Below, piece by piece: positions 1 through 6,793 of a DNA stretch of 15,548 nucleotides. The notes below the pieces were generated by a model. The model ran no database searches. It worked only from the letters and a program-made list of their open reading frames with translations, and was not told the origin of the DNA. The stretch spans positions 1-15,548 of the forward strand of contig JANLHA010000364.1 of assembly GCA_024653845.1 (NCBI GenBank), read 5' to 3'. A program made the translations under genes and the position numbers. This stretch comes from Candidatus Omnitrophota bacterium. Lineage in GTDB: Bacteria > Omnitrophota > Gorgyraeia > Zapsychrales > JANLHA01. The stretch's first letter is position 1, and every line of letters starts with the position of its first letter.

Positions 1-400
1 CCCGTATCATTGCTTCCATGGCTTTGACCGCGATGCGTTGTTGTGCACCCCGCCATCCCGCATGGGCCAAGCTGATCACCTCTCGTCGATCATCATAAAA
101 AAAAATGGGGAAACAATCCGCTGTCCTAATTGTCAAAACAATCTCTGGTCGATTGGTGACAACCCCATCCGCAACAATGTCTTGCCTTTCCAGCAGAGAA
201 GAGTCATCAATCACTTTCACCACATCACCATGCACTTGGCGGGGCGAAATGATGTTCACCCAACGGACTTCGCCAATCTCCTCAAGATGCGCCTGTTGAG
301 CTTGCCTTAACGCTGCTTCCGAAGACAATCGAAAGTCGACTGCTCGATCACTAAAAAAAGCAACAACACGAGGTGAAGAAAAATGGGCTAAAGGAAACAT
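1..400 (-). CDS. pgeF: Peptidoglycan editing factor PgeF / YfiH laccase-domain protein (C-terminus cut by window edge)
   Basis: 133 codons are visible from an ATG at 400; the frame is open to the left edge, so the C-terminal part is outside the window. The family marks are clear: QVHGD at residues 55-59, TADCFPI at 93-99 and HAGWRG at 113-118. These supply the His-Cys-His zinc-site residues of the YfiH family, here H57, C96 and H113. Family members are zinc-dependent purine nucleoside enzymes that also act as peptidoglycan editing factors, removing muropeptide precursors in which serine replaces alanine; which role dominates here is unknown. The start codon overlaps the rmuC stop by one base (TGATG), which suggests translational coupling, and no strong Shine-Dalgarno is seen. 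A run of nine T in the sense strand (97-105) codes for part of IFFY and is a possible slippage site. Confidence 0.93.
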   Translation of the reverse strand, partial: MFPLAHFSSPRVVAFFSDRAVDFRLSSEAALRQAQQAHLEEIGEVRWVNIISPRQVHGDVVKVIDDSSLLERQDIVADGVVTNRPEIVLTIRTADCFPIFFYDDRREVISLAHAGWRGAQQRIAVKAMEAMIR

Positions 401-1629
401 CAAGGTTGATTTTCTAATAATGAAACATCGTCTTGAGATACGGGAAGTTCTTGAACATCCCTGAGCTTACGTTCGATTGTTCGGGATTTTTTAGCAGCAT
501 CCTCGATGGTATTGCTGGCAGCCTGAAGCTGCTTGTGCGTTTTTTCCAAAATATCACCAAATTTATTGAATTCTGTTTTGACTAATCCTAATAAATTCCA
601 AACGTCACCCGCGCTCTTTTGGATCGCTAACGTTCGAAAGCCCATTTGCAAACTGTTCAAAAATGCGGCAATTGTGGAAGGGCCCGAAATCATCACTCGA
701 AACTCCTGCCTTAAGAGATCGGCAAATCCCGGATGCCTCAAAACTTCGGCGTAAAGCCCTTCTGTCGGCAAAAACAAAATTCCAAAGTCGGTTGTGAAAG
801 GCGGATCAAGATATTTCTCACGGATATTTTTGGCCTCAAGCTTCAATCGATTTTGTAATGCCTTCGTACACTCTTCAATTTGTTCAAGGTTTGCCTGCTC
901 TTGGGCATACTGTAAACGTTCATAGTCTTCGACGGGGAATTTGGCATCGACAGGAAGGAAAAGAGGTCCCTCTCCACTTCCTGGAAGTTTGATGGCAAAC
1001 TCGACCGGGTCACGACTGTTTCGCTTGGTCACCATATTGCAAACATATTGGTCAGCCGTTAAGATTTGTTCAAGCAGATTCCCTAACTGCACCTCGCCCC
1101 ACGTTCCACGGGTCTTCACATTTGTCAGAACTTTCTTGAGATCCCCGACACCAGACGCCAAGGTTTGCATTTCACCCAACCCCTGGTGCACCTTCTCCAG
1201 TCGATCACTCACCAATTGAAACGATTCGCCGAGCCGTTTCTCAAGGGTCGAGTGCAATTTTTCATCGACGGTCTCGCGCATCTGCTCAAGTTTTCGACTG
1301 TTGTCTTCCTGTAGAATTCGCAACTGAATTTCGACGACCTCACGCAACTTTTCTAATTTTTCTTCGTTCATCCGAGTCAGCGACGACAATTGATTAGAAA
1401 TGATTTGAGTGAATCCATGAAAACTTTCACTCAATTCACTACGGTTGCGAGAGACCTCTTCACGCAAAAGGCGTTCCGTGCGTTCCTGATTCTTTTCGAT
1501 ATTCTCAAATTGCTTTTCAAGCGCAGTGTTTGGACGGGATTGCTGCTGTAAAAGGCGGGAAATGAAAAAAATCACTGAGCCCACACCTAACAAAAGCCCA
1601 ATCATTCCAATGACGATAAAGATGTCCAT
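400..1629 (-). CDS. rmuC: RmuC family DNA recombination protein
   Basis: 409 residues, close to the usual family size. An N-terminal membrane segment spans about residues 3-24, followed by a long charged coiled coil (about 30-150) and the RmuC domain (about 155-385). Diagnostic stretches are GTWGEVQLGNLLEQIL (175-190), LPVDAKFP (225-232), FLPTEGLYAEVL (286-297) and ISGPSTIAAFLNSLQMGF (314-331). RmuC limits recombination at inverted repeats in E. coli and has a PD-(D/E)XK nuclease-like core; its biochemical role is not firmly established. The ATG at 1629 is preceded by AAGGA at suitable spacing. A hairpin terminator lies only about 12 bases upstream of the start and no separate promoter is visible, so expression probably depends on readthrough from the small gene upstream. 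The stop codon overlaps the pgeF start. Confidence 0.95.
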   Translation of the reverse strand: MDIFIVIGMIGLLLGVGSVIFFISRLLQQQSRPNTALEKQFENIEKNQERTERLLREEVSRNRSELSESFHGFTQIISNQLSSLTRMNEEKLEKLREVVEIQLRILQEDNSRKLEQMRETVDEKLHSTLEKRLGESFQLVSDRLEKVHQGLGEMQTLASGVGDLKKVLTNVKTRGTWGEVQLGNLLEQILTADQYVCNMVTKRNSRDPVEFAIKLPGSGEGPLFLPVDAKFPVEDYERLQYAQEQANLEQIEECTKALQNRLKLEAKNIREKYLDPPFTTDFGILFLPTEGLYAEVLRHPGFADLLRQEFRVMISGPSTIAAFLNSLQMGFRTLAIQKSAGDVWNLLGLVKTEFNKFGDILEKTHKQLQAASNTIEDAAKKSRTIERKLRDVQELPVSQDDVSLLENQP

Positions 1630-1640
1630 AAAATCCTTAT

Positions 1641-1674
1641 AAAGAAAATAAGGGCCCCTTCGACTGAAGGGGCC
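1641..1674 (-). terminator. Rho-independent terminator after the 47-residue membrane protein gene
   Basis: A perfect 9-bp GC-rich stem pairs 1653-1661 with 1666-1674 around a 4-base loop (1662-1665). On the minus strand it is followed by a T-rich stretch containing TTTT and TTT (1650-1641). It lies 15 bases after the stop codon of the small gene and directly before rmuC. The reverse orientation has no gene that would need it. Confidence 0.85.
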
Positions 1675-1688
1675 TTAATCCAAACAAA

Positions 1689-1832
1689 TTATTTCTTAGC
1701 GCGATTCAATTCTTCCAAAAGACTGATGATTTTCTCCAGACGTGCCGTCATCGCAATAGGGACAAAGACAAACCAGACCAAAAGAAAAATCTTTAAACCC
1801 ACAACCCACAAATCTGATTCTAGAGCGGCCAT
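1689..1832 (-). CDS. Small single-pass membrane protein, 47 residues, unknown function
   Basis: An ATG at 1832 opens 47 codons ending in TAA (1691-1689). The start is supported by a near-consensus Shine-Dalgarno (AGGAGGTGA, 1843-1835), a good promoter just upstream and a terminator just downstream. Together these make a complete small transcription unit. The protein begins MAALESDLWVVGLK, has one hydrophobic segment at about residues 9-28 rich in F, V, L and W, and ends in a short charged helix, ARLEKIISLLEELNRAKK. The charge pattern favours the C-terminus in the cytoplasm. I do not recognise a family. It could be a membrane-bound regulator or a structural accessory of a larger complex, but nothing in the sequence decides. 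A 98-codon frame across the same DNA (1696-1992) lacks these signals and runs through the promoter. Confidence 0.82.
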   Translation of the reverse strand: MAALESDLWVVGLKIFLLVWFVFVPIAMTARLEKIISLLEELNRAKK

Positions 1833-1834
1833 AC

Positions 1835-1843
1835 TCACCTCCT
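1835..1843 (-). promoter_or_regulatory. Strong Shine-Dalgarno of the 47-residue gene
   Basis: AGGAGGTGA on the minus strand, with AGGAGG ending 5 bases before the ATG at 1832. It is the best ribosome binding site in the window and decides both the frame and the start of the small gene. Confidence 0.88.
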
Positions 1844-1864
1844 TTGATTGAAAAAGACGCTTTC

Positions 1865-1893
1865 ATTATAAGGAAGGCAATTCCAATTGTCCA
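1865..1893 (-). promoter_or_regulatory. Sigma-70-type promoter of the 47-residue gene
   Basis: On the minus strand a -35 element TGGACA (1893-1888, one mismatch to TTGACA) and a perfect -10 TATAAT (1870-1865) are separated by exactly 17 bases. Transcription would start near 1858 and give a 5' leader of about 25 bases containing the Shine-Dalgarno. It is the best promoter match I found in the window. Confidence 0.8.
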
Positions 1894-1914
1894 GCTTACA
1901 AAACTAAAACTTAT

Positions 1915-1927
1915 GGATTTAAAATCC
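1915..1927 (-). promoter_or_regulatory. 13-base palindrome upstream of the promoter (possible operator)
   Basis: GGATTT and AAATCC flank a single central base at 1921. The centre lies about 63 bases upstream of the inferred start site near 1858, a position typical of activator sites that contact RNA polymerase from upstream. The sequence is AT-rich and short, so chance is a real alternative. Confidence 0.25.
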
Positions 1928-1964
1928 GAGAATCCAATAGTTAAGGAAATCTGAATGGAAGAAA

Positions 1965-2417
1965 TCAATGTAAGGCATTCAGGTCGCAACAAGCCGGAGG
2001 CGATGGCTTAGAGGCACCTTGAGAAGGTAAAACATGCTCCCAAGATACTAACTTACCTTTTTGATTGAAAGAAACATAGACCTTTTCGGCATTAAAAAAT
2101 TTCGTAGAATAGCGATACAGCCAAATGTTGTAAATCTCTCCATCTTTTTCCTTCTGCTTGATAAAGATGGGCCTCCCAAACTCTCGGCGAAACTTTCTTT
2201 CTGTGGAATATTGATGGGGGGGGTCTTCCTGAACCGCAGCGAGTAACTTTTCAAAGTTTTGATTCTGTTTCTCAACAGACTTGGCTTGAAGGTCTTTATT
2301 CTCAGAATAACTTTTGAGCCTTAAGAGCTCTTGCATATGAGCAATTTTGGCGCAGCCCGTTAAAAAAGGCAGCCCCATGATCACGACGAGTCCAAAATTA
2401 AAAAACCCTTGTTTCAT
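1965..2417 (-). CDS. Putative lipoprotein, 150 residues
   Basis: The N-terminus is a lipoprotein signal peptide: MKQG, then a hydrophobic stretch to about residue 18 and the lipobox LTGC with the lipidated cysteine at C22. A charged helical region follows (about 27-60). The C-terminal half (about 68-130) contains FGRPIF, IWLYRY and KVYVSFNQKGKLVSWEHV, which resembles the beta-rich pattern of small BamE/SmpA-like lipoproteins; that likeness is by eye only. It would be anchored in the envelope. The ATG at 2417 overlaps the ABC-F stop by four bases (ATGA), so the two are translationally coupled. Codons 65-68 contain a run of eight C (2216-2223 as G on the + strand), where slippage would truncate the protein. 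The tail ends ACCDLNALH, with two adjacent cysteines. No clear terminator follows. Confidence 0.8.
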   Translation of the reverse strand: MKQGFFNFGLVVIMGLPFLTGCAKIAHMQELLRLKSYSENKDLQAKSVEKQNQNFEKLLAAVQEDPPHQYSTERKFRREFGRPIFIKQKEKDGEIYNIWLYRYSTKFFNAEKVYVSFNQKGKLVSWEHVLPSQGASKPSPPACCDLNALH

Positions 2418-4354
2418 TGATTGATTTGATCCCGCTCTTCTTTCAACTGTTTGACCGTCGATTCGATTTCTCTGAGACGAATTGGAATTTCTTTCAACCG
2501 CTTGCCATATTCTTTGAGCAAATTGGGATCTTTACCGAAAGCATTCCCCAAGACCCGCGCCTTCACATAACTTTCCGTTTCGATGTCTTGTTTTTCTTTT
2601 TCCAACTGCTTGATTTGATTTTTGATATCTTCTAAACGTTTGGTGGCTTGTCGGTGCTGCTGACGAAGATCTTGAACTTTTTGGCTTTCCACTTCCTGTT
2701 TCTTTCGCTTTTCTTCTTTCTCGCGATCTTTTTCTTGTTTGACCTTGGCCTCAGATTGCTGCCCTAACGTCTCGCCCATCTTCTTTTTATCCAGATAATA
2801 ATCTAACCCACCTGGATAAGTTTTGTATTGTCCTTGATCCACTTCAATGATGCAATCGGCAATTTCTCTGACAAAAAATAAATCGTGACTGATAAAGCAC
2901 AACGTTCCTTCATATCTCTGGAAAGCCGTTGTTAATGCTTCAACCCCATCAATGTCCAAATGGGTTGTGGGCTCGTCGAGCAAAATGAAATTGGGTGGGT
3001 TGATCAGCAATTTCGCCAAGATCAAACGGCTTTTTTCTCCTCCGGATAAAACACTCACGGGCTTGAAAACATCCTCACCATGGAAATTAAAAAGCCCCAG
3101 AAGACTGCGCATCTTCACCGGCGGACAAGATCCGTGCACAACGGATGCCAATTCATCCAATACATTATTTTGTGGATTGAGAACATCCAGCCTGGTCTGA
3201 GAAAAATATCCACGAGTCACTTGATGTCCTAAACGAACCGTTCCCCCATCGGGTTCAAGAACTCCAGCAGCCATTTTGAGCATCGTTGACTTTCCCGCGC
3301 CATTAGGCCCAACGAGGCAAACTTTTTGTCCTTTGACAATTTCCAAATTCAAATCCGTATAAATCTTCTTCTCGCCATATGATTTGCTGACATGACTCAT
3401 GGTCAAAACAGTATATCCACTCTGCTGGGTCACCGGGAACTCAAAATCTTTGATACTTCTTCGCTCTTGCGGCAACTCGATTTCTTCGAGGCGCTCAATC
3501 ATCTTTTGTTTATTGCGCACCGCAGAAGCACGATTGGGCTGAGCATGAAACCGCTGAGTGAACTTTTCTAATTGTTCACGTTTTTTCTCGACGACCTTTT
3601 GACGTTTTTCCAAAGTTTTGTATTCGACGCCCTTTTGTTCCTCAAAAGCCTCGTAATTTCCTTTAACCTTGGTGATCCGTCCATTCTCGAGGACAATCGT
3701 GTAGTTGGTGACATCATTAAGGAAGACCTTATCATGCGAGATGATAACAAACGTCCCCTGATAACTCGCCAAAAAATCTTTCAGCCATAATGTGGCCGAC
3801 AAGTCCAAATAGTTGGTAGGTTCGTCGAGAAGAATGACATCGTAAGGATAAATGAGAAGCTTAGCCAACAACGCACGCATCTGCCAGCCACCGCTCAACT
3901 GCATGATCGGCTTTTCAAAGTCTTGCATTTTGAATCCAAGCCCGGTCAGAACTTTTTCAGCCTTGTGTTCCAATTCATAAAAACCTGCCGTCTCCAACTC
4001 AGCCAGAATATCGCCGTAGCGTGGGCTATCCGCTTTATTTTCGTCCTCAAGCTCATGCTTTTCTTTCAAAAGTTTCTTAATGCGGTCATCGCCTGATGTG
4101 ACTTCTTCAATCAATGTTCGTTCCGACGTAAACTTGGCTTCCTGCGGAAGATATCCAATATTCAAATTTTTCTGAAGTTGGACCCCGCCACTCGAAGCTT
4201 CCATCTCACCGAGGATGATATTGAAAAGAGTCGATTTCCCCGTCCCATTCGGACCGGTCAACCCAATTTTCTCTCGAGAATTAATGCTCAACGTCACATC
4301 TTTGAAGAGTGTGCGCTGAGTGAGATTTTTAGAAAGATTGTTGATAGTGATCAT
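2414..4354 (-). CDS. ABC-F family ATP-binding protein with C-terminal coiled coil
   Basis: 646 residues with two ABC ATPase domains and no membrane segments. Domain 1 has Walker A GPNGTGKST (34-42), signature LSGGW (153-157), Walker B ILLDEP (174-179) and ISHD (205-208). Domain 2 has GPNGAGKST (349-357), LSGGE (436-440), ILLDEP (457-462) and ISHD (488-491). The basic helical linker between the domains (about 235-300) fits the P-site tRNA interaction motif of ABC-F proteins, and a long charged coiled coil ends the protein (about 530-646), as in Uup, YheS or YfmR types. ABC-F proteins act on the ribosome E site to relieve stalled or drug-bound ribosomes. Its place downstream of two rRNA modification genes supports a translation role. 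No clear Shine-Dalgarno precedes the ATG at 4354; a possible leader ORF lies just upstream. The exact subfamily is not decided. Confidence 0.93.
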   Translation of the reverse strand: MITINNLSKNLTQRTLFKDVTLSINSREKIGLTGPNGTGKSTLFNIILGEMEASSGGVQLQKNLNIGYLPQEAKFTSERTLIEEVTSGDDRIKKLLKEKHELEDENKADSPRYGDILAELETAGFYELEHKAEKVLTGLGFKMQDFEKPIMQLSGGWQMRALLAKLLIYPYDVILLDEPTNYLDLSATLWLKDFLASYQGTFVIISHDKVFLNDVTNYTIVLENGRITKVKGNYEAFEEQKGVEYKTLEKRQKVVEKKREQLEKFTQRFHAQPNRASAVRNKQKMIERLEEIELPQERRSIKDFEFPVTQQSGYTVLTMSHVSKSYGEKKIYTDLNLEIVKGQKVCLVGPNGAGKSTMLKMAAGVLEPDGGTVRLGHQVTRGYFSQTRLDVLNPQNNVLDELASVVHGSCPPVKMRSLLGLFNFHGEDVFKPVSVLSGGEKSRLILAKLLINPPNFILLDEPTTHLDIDGVEALTTAFQRYEGTLCFISHDLFFVREIADCIIEVDQGQYKTYPGGLDYYLDKKKMGETLGQQSEAKVKQEKDREKEEKRKKQEVESQKVQDLRQQHRQATKRLEDIKNQIKQLEKEKQDIETESYVKARVLGNAFGKDPNLLKEYGKRLKEIPIRLREIESTVKQLKEERDQINQ

Positions 4355-4367
4355 ATATTTTCTATAT

Positions 4368-4439
4368 CTATGAATTCATCTTTTCGCTCAAAACCGATTT
4401 CTTAACGTCTAATGTCTTTCGATTCAAAGACGAATTCAT
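4368..4439 (-). CDS. Possible 23-codon leader ORF before the ABC-F gene
   Basis: Between the pseudouridine synthase gene and the ABC-F gene an ATG at 4439 opens 23 codons (MNSSLNRKTLDV..., ending MNS) closed by TAG at 4370-4368, 13 bases before the ABC-F start. Its ATG overlaps the preceding stop codon as ATGA, the same junction used at two other boundaries here. Leader peptides often precede ABC-F genes of the antibiotic-resistance type and control them by ribosome stalling. Against this, the ORF is very short, its Shine-Dalgarno is weak, and an 81-base gap will often hold such a frame by chance. Confidence 0.25.
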   Translation of the reverse strand: MNSSLNRKTLDVKKSVLSEKMNS

Positions 4440-5149
4440 ACCTTCAACTTATTCTTTGATTGTGTCACTTCATTTTCACTTAAATACCGGAACTCCCCCG
4501 TCTTCAAATTTCCTAATTCCAGTGAGCCTTGACGAATTCTTTTTAAGAAAGTCACCCTGTGCCCCACCACCGCCACCATCCGCCTAACCTGCCGATTACG
4601 CCCTTCATGAATCGTGATCAAAAACCGTGTTTTGTCTTCCTGGTATTTTAGCTGTTCTATTCTTGCTGTCGAGGTTTTCTTACCTTCAATGATCACACCG
4701 CGTTCAAGCCGCAATTTCTGTTCTGGTGTTAGACGTTTCGCAACATGCACTTCATAAGTCTTATCAATATCAAATTTAGGATGGGTCAAATGATGCGTCA
4801 GCTCGCCATCATTGGTTAGCAAAAGCAATCCTTCCGTATCACGATCCAACCGCCCGACAGGATGAAGATGTTGTAAATCTTCCGGCAACAATTCCATCAC
4901 AGTTTTCTCAGCAAACCGATCTTCTTTGGTCGTCGTATATCCTGCCGGCTTATTCAGAAGAACATAACGATATGCTTGGGACTTGAGCGGCTGGCCATCC
5001 ACTTCCACACGATCTTTTTCAAGAGTGACTTCCGTCGATGGCTCCAAAACTTTTTGACCATTGACCGTGACCCGCCCTTGTTGAATCACGTCAAAAGCTT
5101 TACGTCGAGAACATACTCCGCTGTGAGAAATCACGGTTTGCAATCGCAT
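4436..5149 (-). CDS. rluB: RsuA/RluB-type rRNA pseudouridine synthase
   Basis: 237 residues with an N-terminal S4 RNA-binding domain (about 2-48, including GVCSRRKAFDVIQQGRVTVNG) and a pseudouridine synthase domain. The catalytic motif GRLDRDTEGLLLLTNDG (99-115) carries the conserved aspartate at D102; LLNKPAG (64-70) and GRNRQVRRM (183-191) are further family marks. Members isomerise single uridines in rRNA; RluB acts at the equivalent of E. coli 23S U2605, while RsuA, RluE and RluF act elsewhere. The S4 domain and sequence favour the RluB type, but the target site cannot be fixed from sequence alone. It starts directly after the TAA of the methyltransferase gene (TAAATG, no spacer) and so is co-transcribed with it. 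Its stop overlaps the start of the possible leader ORF. Confidence 0.9.
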   Translation of the reverse strand: MRLQTVISHSGVCSRRKAFDVIQQGRVTVNGQKVLEPSTEVTLEKDRVEVDGQPLKSQAYRYVLLNKPAGYTTTKEDRFAEKTVMELLPEDLQHLHPVGRLDRDTEGLLLLTNDGELTHHLTHPKFDIDKTYEVHVAKRLTPEQKLRLERGVIIEGKKTSTARIEQLKYQEDKTRFLITIHEGRNRQVRRMVAVVGHRVTFLKRIRQGSLELGNLKTGEFRYLSENEVTQSKNKLKV

Positions 5150-5953
5150 TTAAGATCTCTGCCGCAATGCTTCGTATACCAAAACCGCAACAGTATTTGA
5201 AACATTCAACGAATCGGCCTTACCCTTCATCGGAATTCTTACTTGGAAGTCCGAGCTCTTCAGCCAAAAATCATTTAAGCCTTTGTCTTCACTCCCGACG
5301 ATAAATGCAACACTCTTTTTCAAATCGACTTGAGTATAAAGTTTCTGCCCTTGAGGAGTTGCTGCAACGGTCGTCACGGCATTTTTTCTAAAAAACTGAA
5401 AAATTTCTTCCGCTGTCGCCTGCACAACCGGCAAACAAAACACCGTCCCGACACTCGCTCGTACCACCTGCGGATTATAAATGTCCGTCGTCGGATCTGC
5501 GACCAACACCGCAGCAACCCCCGCAGCATCCGCGGTACGCAGGATCGCTCCTAAATTGCCTGGTTTTTCCACATTCTCGATGACCACATAACTCGCCTGC
5601 GAAGCCACCTTCACATCTTTCAAACTTCTTTTTGGCACCTCACAAACACCAATGATGCCTTCCCTCCGATTGCCAAAACTGATCTTCTCAAAAACCTTTT
5701 CCGACAATTCATGTACAGGGACTTTGGATAAAGACAACTTCTTCGAAAGGACTTCGATAGGCAGGCCCTCTTCATATTTTTGATAAAATTCTGGGCACCA
5801 GAAAACTTCACTCCACCTGACTCCAGCCATGTGCGCTCGCTCAAATTCTCTTGCCCCCTCCACAACCGTCAAATGGTTTTCTCGACGAGCTTTCCCATCA
5901 CGCAATTTAAGGACCTGGCTGATTCGTGGATTCGTAAAGCTTGTGATCTTCAT
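5150..5953 (-). CDS. SpoU/TrmH-family RNA 2'-O-ribose methyltransferase
   Basis: 267 residues from the ATG at 5953. The N-terminal third (about 1-100) is a substrate-binding domain and the rest is a SPOUT knot domain. Motif 1 is ENVEKPGNLGAILRTADAAG (126-145) with its conserved Asn and Arg, motif 2 is IVGSEDKGL (218-226), and motif 3 is IPMKGKADSLNVSNTVAVL (240-258). This is the RlmB/TrmH/TsnR group, which transfers a methyl group from S-adenosylmethionine to a ribose 2'-OH in rRNA or tRNA. The start at 5953 was chosen because MKITSFTNPRI matches the usual family N-terminus and the ATG overlaps the hydrolase stop as ATGA. An in-frame ATG at 5965 would add four residues. Linkage to a pseudouridine synthase and an ABC-F protein suggests an rRNA target. 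Confidence 0.92.
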   Translation of the reverse strand: MKITSFTNPRISQVLKLRDGKARRENHLTVVEGAREFERAHMAGVRWSEVFWCPEFYQKYEEGLPIEVLSKKLSLSKVPVHELSEKVFEKISFGNRREGIIGVCEVPKRSLKDVKVASQASYVVIENVEKPGNLGAILRTADAAGVAAVLVADPTTDIYNPQVVRASVGTVFCLPVVQATAEEIFQFFRKNAVTTVAATPQGQKLYTQVDLKKSVAFIVGSEDKGLNDFWLKSSDFQVRIPMKGKADSLNVSNTVAVLVYEALRQRS

Positions 5954-6777
5954 GAAGGGATCCATTCATATTCTTTCAAAAATTTCTCAATCGCATCCCA
6001 AATATCTTCCCCTGAAGCAATATACCAATCATTGTGTCCTCCCCCTAACTCCACAAACTCTTTAGGCATGGGAGCTTTTTCATACAACTTCCAACCCAAT
6101 GCAAAAGGGATCACCTCATCCGCAGGGCTGTGCATAAAAAGCTTAGGGACTTTAACATTTTCGATCTTTTGGAGAGAATCAAATTTCATGCTCAAAAGAA
6201 ATGACGGAACAAATGGCGCCACAATTTTTGCAACATCTTCAGCACATGGGAATGTGCTATCGAGAATCAATCCATCAACGGAACGATGAGTTGCCAAATC
6301 AATGGCAACGGCTCCTCCTAAGGATTCACCGTAGACGATAATTTTATGGTCTCCATTTTCCGGCCGCTGTCGCAACCAATCGAATGCCGCTTTGGCATCT
6401 CTATAGAGGCCCGTCTCGGACGGCGTCCCTTGGCTGGCCCCATACCCACGATAATCAATGATCAAAACATGAACACCCAAATGGTTCAAGGCCATAATTT
6501 TTTCCGTACGATCACCGATATTGCCCGCATTGCCGTGAAGAAAAAGAACGGTTGTCTTCGACGGTGGAATTCTGATGGACGGAACCCACCACCCATGCAA
6601 ACTCACGCCATCTTCCGTTTTGATCGCCACATCTTGATAATCCAAGCCATGGCTTTTAGGTGTTGCGAAAAAATCTCTCGAAGGAATAAATGCCGTTGTG
6701 GTTTCTAAAAAACGAACATAAAGTAAAAAGAAAAAAATGAGGAGGAAAATGATTGTAAGAATTTTCATGGAAGGCAT
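5950..6777 (-). CDS. Membrane-anchored alpha/beta hydrolase (BEM46/ABHD13-like)
   Basis: 275 residues from the ATG at 6777. One N-terminal hydrophobic segment (about 5-22) acts as an uncleaved anchor or signal, followed by an alpha/beta hydrolase fold. The oxyanion region is LHGNAGN (80-86), the nucleophile elbow is GESLGG with S152, the acid is probably D220 (HSPADEVIP) and the base is H248 (GGGHND), so the catalytic triad is complete. Proteins of this BEM46/ABHD13/YfhR group are serine esterases or peptidases of mostly unknown substrate; here it probably faces the periplasm. Alternative starts are a TTG at 6786 and an ATG at 6768, and none has a convincing Shine-Dalgarno. It lies 16 bases after the response regulator gene, and its stop overlaps the methyltransferase start. 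Confidence 0.87.
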   Translation of the reverse strand: MPSMKILTIIFLLIFFFLLYVRFLETTTAFIPSRDFFATPKSHGLDYQDVAIKTEDGVSLHGWWVPSIRIPPSKTTVLFLHGNAGNIGDRTEKIMALNHLGVHVLIIDYRGYGASQGTPSETGLYRDAKAAFDWLRQRPENGDHKIIVYGESLGGAVAIDLATHRSVDGLILDSTFPCAEDVAKIVAPFVPSFLLSMKFDSLQKIENVKVPKLFMHSPADEVIPFALGWKLYEKAPMPKEFVELGGGHNDWYIASGEDIWDAIEKFLKEYEWIPS

Positions 6778-6793
6778 GAGGCTCAAGGAAGAA

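Noticed and set aside
1951..1982. Inverted repeat CTGAATG/CATTCAG around the lipoprotein stop codon as a terminator
   Set aside because: The stem is only 7 bp and AT-rich, the loop is 18 bases, it spans the stop codon, and no T tract follows.
1696..1992. 98-codon minus-strand frame overlapping the small membrane gene
   Set aside because: It runs through the promoter and in a different frame from the strong Shine-Dalgarno, has no ribosome binding site of its own, and reads as low-complexity shadow sequence. The 47-codon frame explains the signals better.
4400..4430. Short inverted repeat GTCTTT/AAAGAC before the ABC-F gene as a terminator
   Set aside because: Six AT-rich base pairs, no T tract after it, and it lies inside the possible leader ORF.
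5780..6289. 169-codon + strand frame
   Set aside because: It lies antisense to two well-supported genes (methyltransferase and hydrolase), has no recognisable domain and is a shadow of their codon use.
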